From Opitutus sp. GAS368 (GTDB taxonomy: Bacteria; Verrucomicrobiota; Verrucomicrobiia; Opitutales; Opitutaceae), in assembly GCA_945903545.1 (NCBI GenBank), contig CAMDOO010000009.1:1-55853 (forward strand): DNA of 55,853 nt, in the 5' to 3' direction. This document shows, piece by piece, positions 1-8,482 of the stretch. Numbering within the stretch: position 1 is the first letter of the stretch; the number at the start of each line of letters is the position of its first letter. The position numbers and the translations under genes are program-made. The notes under the pieces are model-generated. The model had not been told where the DNA came from. It did not search any database and saw nothing but the letters and a program-made list of their open reading frames with translations.

Positions 1-30
1 CCCCGCTCCTACAATTTCAACCCGCCAAAA

Positions 31-516
31 TCACGGCAGCTTCGCCTCAAGGACCTTCTTCGTCTGGTTCGCGCGATAGGCATCGAGCGCCTCGGCCACC
101 TTCGGGTCGGCAATCGCGATGATCGCCGCCGCGAGCAGGGCCGCGTTGATCGCGCCCGGCTTGCCGATCGCGAGCGTGCCGACCGGGATGCCACCGGGCA
201 TCTGCACCATCGAGAGGAGCGAATCCATCCCCTTGAGCGAGGCCGACTCCATCGGCACGCCGAGCACGGGCAGCGGGGTCATGGCCGCCGCAACGCCCGC
301 GAGGTGGGCCGCGCCGCCGGCCGCGGCGATGATCACCTTGAGCCCGCGCCCCTTGGCGCCGCCGCACCACTCGATCGCCTGCTGCGGCGTGCGGTGCGCG
401 CTCAGCACGCGCCGTTCGTTGGCAATCCCCAGGCCGTCGAGCGTCTGCACGCAGTGCTGCATGACGTCCCAATCCGAGGTGCTGCCCATGATGATGCCGA
501 CGACAGGAGTAGACAT
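31..516 (-). CDS. purE: N5-carboxyaminoimidazole ribonucleotide mutase PurE
   Basis: Catalyses conversion of N5-CAIR to CAIR in cytosolic de novo purine synthesis. The 161-residue length fits class I PurE. Visible family motifs are the N-terminal GSTSDW phosphate-binding loop (about residues 11-16), SAHRTP (about 39-44), the AGGAAHL segment and GVPMES, followed by the [14 protein letters not shown] stretch that lines the active site. The ATG at 516 gives a normal N-terminus. PurK, which makes the N5-CAIR substrate, is not in the window; it could lie beyond position 1, since this gene ends 30 nt from the edge. The identification is secure from motifs. Confidence 0.96.
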   Translation of the reverse strand: MSTPVVGIIMGSTSDWDVMQHCVQTLDGLGIANERRVLSAHRTPQQAIEWCGGAKGRGLKVIIAAAGGAAHLAGVAAAMTPLPVLGVPMESASLKGMDSLLSMVQMPGGIPVGTLAIGKPGAINAALLAAAIIAIADPKVAEALDAYRANQTKKVLEAKLP

Positions 517-570
517 AGTGGATCAGGAATAAGGGGCGGCTTTTTCGGTCAGCAATCCGAAATCCATTTT

Positions 571-756
571 AACCACGGATTTCGAGCCCTGTCGCTTCGC
601 TCGGTACACGGATGACACGGATAGGGATCCCATCCACGGCAGTTTTACAGGAGGACACTGAGGGCACGGGGAAGAAAACCCTCCTTTCGTCCACGGCCTC
701 CTGGAAAACCGATTTGGAGGTTTGAATCCGTGTCATCAGTGCCATCCGTGGTTCAA
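571..756. repeat. nested palindromic element in the purE upstream region
   Basis: The outer arms are made of ACCACGGAT-type 9-mers: aaccacggat with cacggatgacacggat on the left, and atccgtgtcatc with gccatccgtggtt on the right (about 725-756). A second palindrome of a different family (gttttacaggagg / cctcctggaaaacc, 642-710) sits in its loop. The two account for most of the 517-805 gap. No promoter was recognised. The right arm is open in the frame of the next gene, producing a spurious N-terminal extension from 722. Confidence 0.8.
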
Positions 757-805
757 CTCTTCCGGATTGGGATTGGAACCTGGGGCGGCAGGGGCACCGT
801 GCGCC

Positions 806-1066
806 ATGGAATGTCGCACCGGCTGCGGTGCGTGCTGCATCGCCCCTTCGATCTCGGGACCGATCCCGGGAATGCGGGGCGGCCTCAAGCCGGCGGGAAT
901 CCCCTGCATCCAACTCTTGGACGACTACCGCTGCGCGCTCTTCGGCCTGCCTGAGCGCCCCGCCGTCTGCCTGAGCCTGCGCCCGACCAACGAAATGTGC
1001 GGCACCCACCGCGACGAAGCCATGTCCCACCTGGCCGCCCTGGAACTCGCCACCCGTCCACTCTGA
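806..1066 (+). CDS. YkgJ-family cysteine-cluster protein
   Basis: A small 86-residue protein with the cysteine pattern of the YkgJ/Fliw-type putative zinc- or iron-chelating family: CRTGCGACC near the N-terminus, then single cysteines in GIPCIQL, YRCALF, PAVCLSLRP and MCGTH. The biochemical role of the family is not established; metal binding is inferred from the cysteines. The frame is open from 722, but residues before the ATG at 806 are encoded by the right arm of a repeat, so I take 806 as the start. It converges on hrpA with a 21-bp inverted repeat between them. A second family member lies at 28377. Confidence 0.82.
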   Translation: MECRTGCGACCIAPSISGPIPGMRGGLKPAGIPCIQLLDDYRCALFGLPERPAVCLSLRPTNEMCGTHRDEAMSHLAALELATRPL

Positions 1067-1067
1067 T

Positions 1068-1140
1068 TTTCACTTATTACGTGAAATGTGCGCTCCGCTC
1101 CCTCCGGGGCTCCGCCCAGCATTTCACGTAATAAGTGAAA
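1068..1140. repeat. perfect 21-bp inverted repeat between converging genes
   Basis: Arms 1068-1088 and 1120-1140 are perfect reverse complements (tttcacttattacgtgaaa plus two bases) around a GC-rich 31-nt loop. It starts one base after the stop codon of the upstream gene and ends 22 nt before the hrpA stop. It could act as a bidirectional terminator, but there is no U-tract and the structure resembles the other palindromic elements in the window. Confidence 0.85.
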
Positions 1141-1162
1141 CTCTGGCGTGGGCTCGGCCGGT

Positions 1163-4100
1163 TCAGCGCCGGAACAGGTTGTCCAGGGCACTGAGGTTCT
1201 TCAGCGGTGCGCTTTTCTTCGCGGGATCGGTCAGCAACGGGCGCTTGGGCGGCGGCTCGGCCTTGGTCGGCAGCGGTGCATTCGCCGGACCCGCCGGCAG
1301 CTCGGCCCGGGCGCGGTCCAGTTTCGCAACCGACACCGGCTCGGCCGTCCCGAGCTCCTGAGCAAACAGACTCACGCGGAATTCCTCGACGAGCCAGCGG
1401 AAGTGGATGGCGGCGTCCCTTGTAGTCCGGGTGAACTCACCCGGAGAGCGATCCATTCCGGGTGAGGTCACCCGGACTACATCCGATCTCATTTTTGCAA
1501 TCAGCGCGGCATGCGGCGCAAGCTGCGCCAGACGCTCGGCATCCTTTGTCGGGTTCTGCCTCCAGCGATCAGCCCGGACTTTCATCGCCTTCAGGTAGCG
1601 CGGAAAATGCGCGAGCTGCGCGTACGGCGTGATGCGCAGAAAATCCGCCGGGATCAGAGCATCGAGGTCCCGCTCCAGTCCGGCCGGGGGCGTCGGATGA
1701 ACCAGCAGCGCCTGCCGCAGCGTGAGGATCTCGCGCAGCAGGTCGGTGAAGCGGGGGACGAGACCGCGCAGGTCGGCCTTGGATTTTCCCACGGCGGCGG
1801 AGAAGGCGGTGGAAGCAAGGTAGGGGCGCGTGTCCCCACGCGCCCTTGATGTTGGTCCCTCTGCGGGGGTCTTTTCCGAACCAGGACGGTTAGGGACAAC
1901 CGTCCCTACCTCGGAGGTCCCGACCCGCTGGGCGTCACACACCCAGCCGCGGATCATCGCAAACGCGTCTTCCTGCAGCGACTCCATGGGCGTGAGCGTG
2001 GAGGCCAGCGGTCCCAGCGTGCGCAGCGCGCGCAGGTCGCGCTCCAGCCAGCCGAGATCGCCGCCGAGTTGGCGCTCCAACAACGCGCCAAGCCCGGCCT
2101 CCGTTGCGCGCCGGGCCTCCTCCACGGTCTTGAACAACCGCAGCGCCACCCCGTCGCGCTGCGCCAGCAGGCCGGGCCAGGCAAGCAGCGGCACGCCGGC
2201 ATGGTCGCCCACCTCCACCTGCTCCGGGATGTCGCCAAAGGTCCACGCGGTCTGCGGCGGTTTCTCCCAGCGCACGCGCGCCCGCACCCATTCGGGCGGT
2301 TCCGCCTTCGCCGCGGCCGCCGTCGCCGCCCGCCGGCGCACGTCGAGCGCCGCGTGGATCTCCACCAGGTCGCGGCTCGCGCAAAGCTCCTTCCCATCGG
2401 CGTCGACCACCCGCACGCGCACCCGGAGGTGATCCGGCAGGGGTTTACCCGCCCAGATCTCCGGATCGACCGCGAGCCGGAATCCCTCGCGCAGGTGCGC
2501 GGCCAGCGCCGCGGTCAGGCTTTCCCGCCGACCGGTCAGGCGGTCGCGCTGCGCCACTTGCACCGCCACGGCTTTCGCCGTTTCCGTCAGCGGCACGAAC
2601 GCGCGCCTCAGTTCCTTCGGCAGGCTCTTCAGATAGAATTCCACCTTGTCCGCCAGATGACCCGGCACGGCCCAGTCGAGCGCGGCGGGTGTCAGGTCCT
2701 CCGCCCCGCGCACGTCCACCTCGAGCGTCACGCCGTCCTCCGCCTGACCCGGGCGATAGGCATAGGCGAGCGGCAGCGCGGAATTCTCCAGCGGCAGCGC
2801 CTCGGGAAATGCCTCGCGGTCCGGCTCCGGCGCCGCGGGATCGCGCAGGTCGTCGGCGTCCATCATCAGGAACTTCGGGTCGGCGCCCCGGCGCCCGCGC
2901 ATGAGGTCGACCAGGTCGGCTACGGCTGAGATACCGACAAGAATCTCATTTGTTTTTACAGGAGATAACGGAGGCAACGGAGATCGGTTTCCGACATTCT
3001 CCGTTCTCTTCGTTCCCTCCTGTAAAACCGGTTTGGGCATCAAACGAGCCGCGTAGAAGCGGTAGGCCGCCTCATCGAGGTTGAGGTAGCCGCGGTCGCG
3101 GGTCCGGGTGAGGTCGGATTCCACCGCGGCGCGGACCCGGCGGTTGTGCTCCAGAAAATCGAAGGGCCAGGTGATCGTGTCGTTGACCAGGCCCTCGCGG
3201 ATGAAGAGCTCGGTGGCGTGCACGGGATCGACGCGGCCGTAACCCACCGCGCGGCTGTCGATCTCGAGTCCGTACAGCCGGGTGCGCTGGCGCACCATCA
3301 CGCGGCCCTGCGCCTCGTCCCAGAACGGTTCGCTGTGGGCGACGCGCACGAGGTGCGCGCCGAGTTCCAGCGCCCACGCCGGGTCGAGCCGGGCGCAGGT
3401 GCGGGCGTAGAGGCGGGTGGTCTCGGTGATCTCGGCCGCCATGATCCAGCGCGGGCCGCGGGTCTTCGGCGCGGAGCGCGACGGGTTGGTCTTCTTCTTC
3501 GGGTCGTCGCGCTGGTAGAGCGCCGAGCCGGGAAAGAGGTTCACCTTGCGGTCGTGGGTTGCCTTGTAACCGCCGTTCTCCTCATCGAGCCGCGCGATGT
3601 TGCCGAGCAGGCCGGCAAGGATGCTGCGGTGGACCGCCCAGTAACCGGGGGAGCCAAAGAGGAGCTTCTCGCTCGCGGCGGCGTCCGGCTTCACGCCGTC
3701 GAAGATCGAGGTCATCCGGAAACCCTCGCGCTGCTCGAGCGCGTCAAGCAGCTGGCCGTGGATGTCGCGCCACTCGCGCATGCGGGTGTAGCTGAGGAAA
3801 TGATCGCGGCAGAAGCGGCGCAGACGCGCCTGCGACATCGTGTCGAACTCCCCGTGCACGGAGTCCCAGATCTCCAGCAGCGTGAGGTAATCCGAGTCGG
3901 GATGAGTGAAGCGCCGGTGCGCGGCATCGGCCTGCGCCTGCTTGTCGAGCGGACGCTCCCGCGGATCCTGCACGCTCAGGCCGGCGGCGATCACGAGGAC
4001 CTCGCGCAGCGCCTTTTCCGTCCGGGCCTGCAGCACCATGCGCCCGACCGTCGGGTCGACGGGGAGGCGGGCCAACTCACGGCCCAAGGCCGTGAGTTGC

Positions 4101-5614
4101 GAGGACAGAGGACTGACGACGGAGGGCGGACTGGATCCTGAAGGCTGAGTGCTGACGCTGGAAAACGGCTCCGGCCCGGGAGCCGAATTTTGCTTCGCAT
4201 CGCTGTCCTCTGGCCTCTGTCCTCTGTCTTCAGCCGTCCGCCGTCCGCCATCCGCCATCCGCCCTCGGTCCTCGGAACCCGGCGCGATGGCGCCGAGCTC
4301 CTCCAGCAGCGCATAACCGGCGCGGATGGACTTCGCGGCGGGCATGTTGAGGAACGGGAAGCGCTCGATGTCGCCGAGCCCGAAGGCCTTCATCCGCAGG
4401 ATCACGTCGGCGAGATTGGCGCGCTGGATCTCGGGCTGGGTGAAACGCGGGCGCTCGAGGAAGTCCTGCTCGGAGTAGAGCCGGATGCAGACCCCGTCGG
4501 CGACGCGGCCGCTGCGGCCCTTGCGCTGGTCGGCGCTCGACTGGGCCACGGGCTCGATCGGCAGGCGCCGGGTGCGGGCCTGCGGGGCGTAGCGGCTGAT
4601 GCGGGCGAGGCCGGTGTCGACGACGAAGCGGATGCCGGGGATCGTGAGCGAGGTCTCGGCGATGTTGGTGGCGACGACAATCTTCCGGCGCTGCGACGAG
4701 GCGAAGACGCGCTGCTGCTCGGCATTGGTGAGACGGCCGAACAGCGGCACAATCTCGGGTCGGGCGTGCAGCCGGGCGAAGCGGCCGTCGAGCAGGTCGG
4801 AGACCTCGCGGATGTCGCGTTCGCTGGGCAGGAACACCAGCACGTCGCCCGCGTTGCTCTCGCGCATGATGCGCTCGACGGACTCCACCGCGCCATCGAT
4901 GTAATGGACGGCCTCCTCCTTCGCCGAGGCTTCGGAGGACACGTCGGCGGCCTCACCGGAAGGGGCATTGTAGTCGCGGCCGAGGGAATCGAGAGGGGCG
5001 TAGATGACTTCGACAGGGAAAGTGCGGCCCTCGACGGTGATCACGGGCGCGTCGTCGAAGGCCGTGCTGAAGGCGGCGGTGTCGATCGTGGCGGAGGTGA
5101 TGATGATCTTCAGGTCGGGCCGCCGGAAACGCAGGTTGCGGAGATGGCCGAGGAGGAAGTCGATGTTGAGCGAGCGCTCGTGCGCCTCGTCGATGATGAC
5201 GGTATCGTACTCGCGCAGCAGCGGGTCGCCCTGCACCTCGGCGAGCAGCATGCCGTCGGTGAGGAACTTGATCACGGTGGCGGACGAGGTGCGGTCGTCG
5301 AAGCGCACCTTGCTGCCGACCTCGCGGCCCCAGTTGACCCCGAGCTCCTCGGCCACGCGGCGGGCGATGGAGAGGGCGGCAACGCGGCGCGGCTGGGTGC
5401 AGGCGATGCGGCCGTGGGTGCCGCGACCGGCGGCGAGGCACATCTTCGGGATCTGGGTGGTTTTGCCGGAGCCCGTCTCACCGGCGAGGATCACCACCTG
5501 GTGCGCCTGGATGGTCGCGACAATCTCCTCCGCGCGGACGCTGATCGGCAGCGCCGGGGGGAAGTCGATGCGGAAGGGAAAGGGAACGGGTTCAGGCACG
5601 CGGATGGGTGGCAC
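1163..5614 (-). CDS. hrpA: ATP-dependent RNA helicase HrpA (DEAH box)
   Basis: A DEAH-box RNA helicase linked in E. coli to ribosome rescue and mRNA processing. Walker A GETGSGKT is at residues 45-52, DEAH at 142-145 and SATID about 30 residues later. Helicase motifs V and VI, the HA2/OB regions and a long C-terminal DUF3418 domain ending in an FRWLVEEFRVSLFAQ segment follow. At 1483 residues it is longer than the roughly 1300 typical of the family. The excess falls mostly in four stretches, near residues 448-505, 863-888, 1236-1266 and 1379-1398, that coincide with palindromic DNA. The start is GTG at 5614, inside the arm of another palindrome; there is no ATG between it and the conserved N-terminus. 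Confidence 0.95.
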   Translation of the reverse strand: MPPIRVPEPVPFPFRIDFPPALPISVRAEEIVATIQAHQVVILAGETGSGKTTQIPKMCLAAGRGTHGRIACTQPRRVAALSIARRVAEELGVNWGREVGSKVRFDDRTSSATVIKFLTDGMLLAEVQGDPLLREYDTVIIDEAHERSLNIDFLLGHLRNLRFRRPDLKIIITSATIDTAAFSTAFDDAPVITVEGRTFPVEVIYAPLDSLGRDYNAPSGEAADVSSEASAKEEAVHYIDGAVESVERIMRESNAGDVLVFLPSERDIREVSDLLDGRFARLHARPEIVPLFGRLTNAEQQRVFASSQRRKIVVATNIAETSLTIPGIRFVVDTGLARISRYAPQARTRRLPIEPVAQSSADQRKGRSGRVADGVCIRLYSEQDFLERPRFTQPEIQRANLADVILRMKAFGLGDIERFPFLNMPAAKSIRAGYALLEELGAIAPGSEDRGRMADGGRRTAEDRGQRPEDSDAKQNSAPGPEPFSSVSTQPSGSSPPSVVSPLSSQLTALGRELARLPVDPTVGRMVLQARTEKALREVLVIAAGLSVQDPRERPLDKQAQADAAHRRFTHPDSDYLTLLEIWDSVHGEFDTMSQARLRRFCRDHFLSYTRMREWRDIHGQLLDALEQREGFRMTSIFDGVKPDAAASEKLLFGSPGYWAVHRSILAGLLGNIARLDEENGGYKATHDRKVNLFPGSALYQRDDPKKKTNPSRSAPKTRGPRWIMAAEITETTRLYARTCARLDPAWALELGAHLVRVAHSEPFWDEAQGRVMVRQRTRLYGLEIDSRAVGYGRVDPVHATELFIREGLVNDTITWPFDFLEHNRRVRAAVESDLTRTRDRGYLNLDEAAYRFYAARLMPKPVLQEGTKRTENVGNRSPLPPLSPVKTNEILVGISAVADLVDLMRGRRGADPKFLMMDADDLRDPAAPEPDREAFPEALPLENSALPLAYAYRPGQAEDGVTLEVDVRGAEDLTPAALDWAVPGHLADKVEFYLKSLPKELRRAFVPLTETAKAVAVQVAQRDRLTGRRESLTAALAAHLREGFRLAVDPEIWAGKPLPDHLRVRVRVVDADGKELCASRDLVEIHAALDVRRRAATAAAAKAEPPEWVRARVRWEKPPQTAWTFGDIPEQVEVGDHAGVPLLAWPGLLAQRDGVALRLFKTVEEARRATEAGLGALLERQLGGDLGWLERDLRALRTLGPLASTLTPMESLQEDAFAMIRGWVCDAQRVGTSEVGTVVPNRPGSEKTPAEGPTSRARGDTRPYLASTAFSAAVGKSKADLRGLVPRFTDLLREILTLRQALLVHPTPPAGLERDLDALIPADFLRITPYAQLAHFPRYLKAMKVRADRWRQNPTKDAERLAQLAPHAALIAKMRSDVVRVTSPGMDRSPGEFTRTTRDAAIHFRWLVEEFRVSLFAQELGTAEPVSVAKLDRARAELPAGPANAPLPTKAEPPPKRPLLTDPAKKSAPLKNLSALDNLFRR
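1422..1480. repeat. in-frame palindromic insert in hrpA (1)
   Basis: Two 24-nt arms (gtagtccgggtga ... cacccgga and its complement) match at 23 of 24 positions around an 11-nt loop. On the hrpA strand they encode a Ser/Arg/Thr/Pro-rich stretch of about 20 residues (VVRVTSPG ... EFTRTTR) just before the conserved FRWLVEEFRVSLFAQ block. Reading frame is kept. Confidence 0.85.
1819..1910. repeat. in-frame palindromic insert in hrpA (2)
   Basis: A compound element. The ends ggtagggg and ccctacc are complementary. Two smaller hairpins lie inside: gggcgcgtg/ccacgcgccc and gacggtt/aaccgtc. It encodes a VVPNRPGSEKTPAEGPTSRARGD-like low-complexity segment in the HrpA C-terminal region without breaking the frame. 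Confidence 0.75.
2954..3027. repeat. in-frame palindromic insert in hrpA (3)
   Basis: Arms ttttacaggag...aacggag and ctccgtt...ctcctgtaaaa pair imperfectly over about 31 nt around an 11-nt loop. The same ttttacaggagg family forms the inner element at 642-710. In HrpA it encodes the VLQEGTKRTENVGNRSPLPP region, absent from the HrpA proteins I know. Confidence 0.8.
4101..4273. repeat. in-frame repeat-rich insert in hrpA (4)
   Basis: The termini gaggacagagg and cctcggtcctc are roughly complementary. The interior is rich in 7-nt units such as ccgtccg/ccatccg and cctctgt. It encodes a charged linker (GRMADGGRRTAEDRGQRPED then a Ser/Pro-rich run) between the second RecA-like domain and the HA2 region. 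The palindrome is weaker than in the other three inserts. Confidence 0.6.
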
Positions 5615-5740
5615 ACAGAGACACAGAGCTCACGGAGGGTAAAGGCAGGGGTGTAATATCCGGGCAACTCGATCCAGGGCCGGTGAGACACAGGCCCCTA
5701 CCTATCTGACTTTGTGAAATCTGTGTCTCGGTGTGACCAA
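5611..5740. repeat. CACAGAG-type palindrome covering the hrpA start
   Basis: The left arm (gcacacagagacacagagc) and right arm (tctgtgtctcggtgtg, about 5722-5738) are near-complementary. The hrpA GTG start codon (5612-5614) is in the left arm. The loop is about 80 nt of ordinary GC-rich DNA. Confidence 0.7.
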
Positions 5741-5756
5741 ATCCGGAATCTGATTG

Positions 5757-5885
5757 GTTTCACGCAGGGAAGCCTGCTCCGCGGGCAAGGCAGAGGGCGC
5801 GGAGGCATTCATGCTTCCAATCCCCGGCTTGGAGTCTCCGGAATTTCTCTGCGCTCCCTGCGAACTCTGCGTGCCACCCTCCGAA
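5757..5885. repeat. CGCAGAG-type palindrome between hrpA and the phosphatase gene
   Basis: The left arm begins gtttcacgcagggaag and carries ggcagagggcgcggagg. The right arm has ctctgcgctccctgcg and actctgcgtgccaccctcc. Together with the preceding element it fills the 5615-5896 gap; I see no gene there. Confidence 0.65.
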
Positions 5886-5896
5886 CTCTGATGAGC

Positions 5897-6544
5897 TCAG
5901 AGACCAGCCCACTCCTCAATCTTGAGCCGGCCGAGCAGCTTGGTGCCGCCCTTGCCGTCGGGGGCGAAGATAGCGGCCTCGCCGGCGGCGAGCGCGGGAG
6001 TGAGCTCGGGGAAGGCCTGCGCGAGGTTCGGGCTGTGCGTGACAATAAAGGTGTTGCCGGTCTTCGGCAGCGCCGCGGCGCGGGCTTTCAGCCAAGCGGC
6101 CTGCGCGGGGGTCACGGTCTCGGTCATGGCCGTGCCTTCAAAGGTCAGCTCGTCGTGGATCTTCGCGTTGGCCAGCTGTGCCAGACGCGCGGTCTGCTGC
6201 GCGCGGTAGGCGGGGCTCACGAGCACCTCCCCAACCGGGATACCGAGGCGCTTGAGAGTGGCGCCCAGGGCGGTCGAGCCCTCCTTGCCGGCGGCGTTGA
6301 GCTGGCGCTCGCGCTTCAGGTTGTCGCGTTCGGCCGTCTTGTCGTCGGGCAGGGCCGCGGGCGAGTCGGCGTGGCGGAACACGAGGACATTGCCGCCCTT
6401 CTTCATTGCGGCCACCAAGGCGCTGCGCGCGGCCGACGCGGCCTCGGCCGGAACCGCGGCGCCGGACATGAACAGAAGGGTGAAAGCCGCGGCAAAAAGA
6501 ACCATGGCGCGGTTGCGGGTAAGGGAGCAGGTCGAGTCAATCAT
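5897..6544 (-). CDS. secreted histidine phosphatase superfamily protein
   Basis: A phosphoglycerate-mutase-like (histidine phosphatase) domain of about 180 residues after an N-terminal signal peptide ([21 protein letters not shown] ... PAEAA). The RHG-type catalytic motif appears as LVFRHAD, with [10 protein letters not shown] and the second catalytic histidine in FIVTHSPNL. The start is ATG 6544; ATG 6505 is possible and would still leave a hydrophobic signal. Secretion suggests phosphate scavenging or modification of an envelope substrate, but the substrate cannot be read from sequence. Divergent from the YchJ-like gene. Confidence 0.85.
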   Translation of the reverse strand: MIDSTCSLTRNRAMVLFAAAFTLLFMSGAAVPAEAASAARSALVAAMKKGGNVLVFRHADSPAALPDDKTAERDNLKRERQLNAAGKEGSTALGATLKRLGIPVGEVLVSPAYRAQQTARLAQLANAKIHDELTFEGTAMTETVTPAQAAWLKARAAALPKTGNTFIVTHSPNLAQAFPELTPALAAGEAAIFAPDGKGGTKLLGRLKIEEWAGL

Positions 6545-6698
6545 GGCGCAAGGGGAGACGGGAACCAGGGGCAGGGGGAAGCGGCGGCACCGTACCGAGG
6601 TCGGCTCCCCGTGCAAGTTCCGGCCCGGGAAAACCCAGCCCCGCGGTTTTTCCTTCGCACTCGCATTCCGGGCGGCCAGCGGCCTTCGTTTCCCGGTC

Positions 6699-7217
6699 AT
6701 GGCCAACCCGCCCACCGTCCCTCCCCTGAGCATTCCCCAACGCGGCCAGCCCTGCCCCTGCGGCAGCGGCCAGCCCTTCGAGGCTTGCTGCGAGCCTGCC
6801 CTCAAGGGCGTCCGCCCGGCGCCGACGGCCGAGGCGCTGATGCGCTCGCGCTTCACCGCGCATGTCGCCGACAACCAGGCCTACCTGCACCGCACCTACA
6901 AGGGAACCGCCAGCACACCCTTCGTCGCCGAGCCGGACGAGACGCCCATCGGGTGGACCCGCCTCGTCGTGCACACTCACGAGCCAGGAGCGACGCCCGA
7001 CCAAGCATTCGTCGATTTCACGGCGTATTTCTCGGACGAGAACGGCGAGCACGCCATCCATGAGAAGTCCGCCTTCGAGCGCTCCAGCGGCCAGTGGATC
7101 TACACCAAGGCCGTGCGCACCGGGCCGGCGCCCGTGCGGGCTGCGCCCAAGGTCGGCCGCAACGACCCGTGCCCGTGTGGCAGCGGGAAGAAATACAAGC
7201 ATTGCCACGGAGCCTGA
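6699..7217 (+). CDS. YchJ-family protein with two SEC-C metal-binding motifs
   Basis: A 172-residue protein of the YchJ (UPF0225) family. It has an N-terminal SEC-C motif [14 protein letters not shown] (about residues 18-31), a central NTF2-like domain and a C-terminal SEC-C motif [16 protein letters not shown]. The cysteine/histidine sets should each bind one zinc, as in the SecA C-terminal tail. Function is unknown; nucleic-acid or ribosome contacts are often inferred for SEC-C proteins. The ATG at 6699 places the first motif at the usual distance; upstream in-frame codons belong to non-coding sequence. Confidence 0.88.
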   Translation: MANPPTVPPLSIPQRGQPCPCGSGQPFEACCEPALKGVRPAPTAEALMRSRFTAHVADNQAYLHRTYKGTASTPFVAEPDETPIGWTRLVVHTHEPGATPDQAFVDFTAYFSDENGEHAIHEKSAFERSSGQWIYTKAVRTGPAPVRAAPKVGRNDPCPCGSGKKYKHCHGA

Positions 7218-7312
7218 GGCCGGAATCCGGAGGGCCTGAAGGCCGGAGGATCTGAGGATCCGTTTTGCCTGAATCAGACTTTCCGACTCTCTGATCCTCC
7301 GATCCTCGTCTC
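7204..7312. repeat. GGAGGATCTGAGGATC-type palindromic stretch
   Basis: Repeated units (ggagggcctgaaggccggaggatctgaggatcc) on the left face tctctgatcctccgatcctc on the right. It overlaps the stop codon of the YchJ-like gene (7215-7217) and ends 10 nt before the next start. Pairing is imperfect. Confidence 0.5.
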
Positions 7313-7322
7313 CCCGTATTTC

Positions 7323-8021
7323 ATGACATCGTCGGATCTCCCCCCGGGTGTCGTCGCCGACATCAGCTTCATCGGCCGCGGCGGCGGCCAGGTGAAGGCG
7401 CTGGGCGGGTTCCGCAAGGGGCACCACACACTGCCGGACGCGGCCAACGACACCACCAACGGGTTCCTTGCGAAGATCTGCGCGGGGGAGCTGGGCGGGG
7501 AGGCGGAGAAACTCTTCCAAGGCGCGCGCACCGCCCTCGGCTACAAGCGGCGCGAACTCGCGCTGGAGACGACCGGCGCCACCGCGCTGCTCACGGCCAA
7601 GGACTTCACCGTCGAGATCGCGTACGCCCTCGAGCCGGCCGAGCCGACGCGCTACGCGGTCACCACCACGCTCCGCGGCCTGCGCGACGCCGGCATTGCG
7701 CGGAAGCCGGAGTTCGAGGGCCTGTTCGGCGGACGCTTCGCCGAGATCTCGTTCTCATTGCGGAAGGGAGCCCGCGTGGAGGACGTGATCGACCTGATCG
7801 AGGGGCTCGACGCGGACGCGGGCCTGCAGGTCGAATTTCCGTCGGACTGCCGCGAATGCCTCATCCGGGTGGCCGGCGTCGACGCGGTGGTGCGCTGCAC
7901 CGGGCAGTCACTCGAGATGGTTTTCCCGCGCCCCGGCTCGCCCGCCGAGCTGATCGACGGGTTCCTCGCCGTGCGGCATGCGTTCTCGGTCAGCCAGCCG
8001 CTGGCGGGACTGCTGGGGTGA
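7323..8021 (+). CDS. conserved hypothetical protein
   Basis: A soluble-looking 232-residue protein; I recognise no domain. Composition and codon use match neighbouring genes, and the start MTSSDLPPGVVADISFIGRGGG follows a repeat by about 10 nt. The middle (RYAVTTTLRGLRDAG ... RFAEISFSLRKGARVEDVIDLIEGLD) looks alpha/beta. It contains two close cysteines (DCRECLIRV) that could be structural. No signal peptide or membrane segment. It follows the YchJ-like gene by 105 nt on the same strand and may be co-transcribed. Confidence 0.7.
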   Translation: MTSSDLPPGVVADISFIGRGGGQVKALGGFRKGHHTLPDAANDTTNGFLAKICAGELGGEAEKLFQGARTALGYKRRELALETTGATALLTAKDFTVEIAYALEPAEPTRYAVTTTLRGLRDAGIARKPEFEGLFGGRFAEISFSLRKGARVEDVIDLIEGLDADAGLQVEFPSDCRECLIRVAGVDAVVRCTGQSLEMVFPRPGSPAELIDGFLAVRHAFSVSQPLAGLLG

Positions 8022-8029
8022 AATCAATC

Positions 8030-8115
8030 GCGATAAGGCGCAGCCCCGTTGAGGGCTGTAGCTGGCCTCGGCGAGGCCGGCTCCGCACCGGGGTCAACGA
8101 CCCCGGCTACAACTG
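8030..8115. repeat. GTAG...CTAC-type compound palindrome
   Basis: Two adjacent hairpins, ggcctcggcgaggcc and ccggggtcaacgaccccgg, are bordered by gtag and ctac. The style matches the modules at 27600 and 34180. It lies between converging genes and may serve as a terminator. Confidence 0.55.
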
Positions 8116-8367
8116 CTAGACCGCGGTCCGGTTATCGCACACATCGTGTGCGAACGACCGGCGGTGATTATGGGCCCGGAGCGCAGCATCGCGGGCACCG
8201 TCGCGCGACTTGATGAGGAAGCGGGGCTGCTCGGGCGTGTTCTCCGCCGCGGCCAATTCCACGAGGCAAACCAACGCCTCCGCGTGCTTCTCCAGCCGGC
8301 TGGCGGGAAAACGGGTGTAGGCGCTGAGCCAGCTCAGCGTGCGGCGGAAGGGATCGGGCGAACTCAT
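8116..8367 (-). CDS. small hypothetical protein
   Basis: An 83-residue protein (MSSPDPFRRTLSWLSAYTRF...) with a helical, charged first 60 residues and no known domain. The last 15 or so codons are encoded by palindromic DNA (tcgcacac/gtgtgcga at 8134-8152), so the C-terminus may be a recent replacement. Divergent from the cyclophilin gene 115 nt away. Codon use is ordinary. I rate it probable rather than certain. Confidence 0.5.
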   Translation of the reverse strand: MSSPDPFRRTLSWLSAYTRFPASRLEKHAEALVCLVELAAAENTPEQPRFLIKSRDGARDAALRAHNHRRSFAHDVCDNRTAV

Positions 8368-8482
8368 GGCGAACCCGAAGGTATCGGGATATTTGCCGCG
8401 CAGGAAGGATGAAGAAGCCCCGGAAAAGACCTTTGCCGGTTACGGGCACCCGGCCTACATCAGATCCCGCAACCCCCGCCCC

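Noticed and set aside
722-805. N-terminal extension of the first YkgJ-like protein
   Set aside because: The codons are a right arm of an ACCACGGAT repeat and encode His/Cys-containing nonsense resembling nothing in the family.
4190-5656. A 488-residue plus-strand open frame
   Set aside because: Antisense to the N-terminal helicase domains of hrpA; composition is Gly/Asp/Val-rich with no domain, as expected for a shadow frame.
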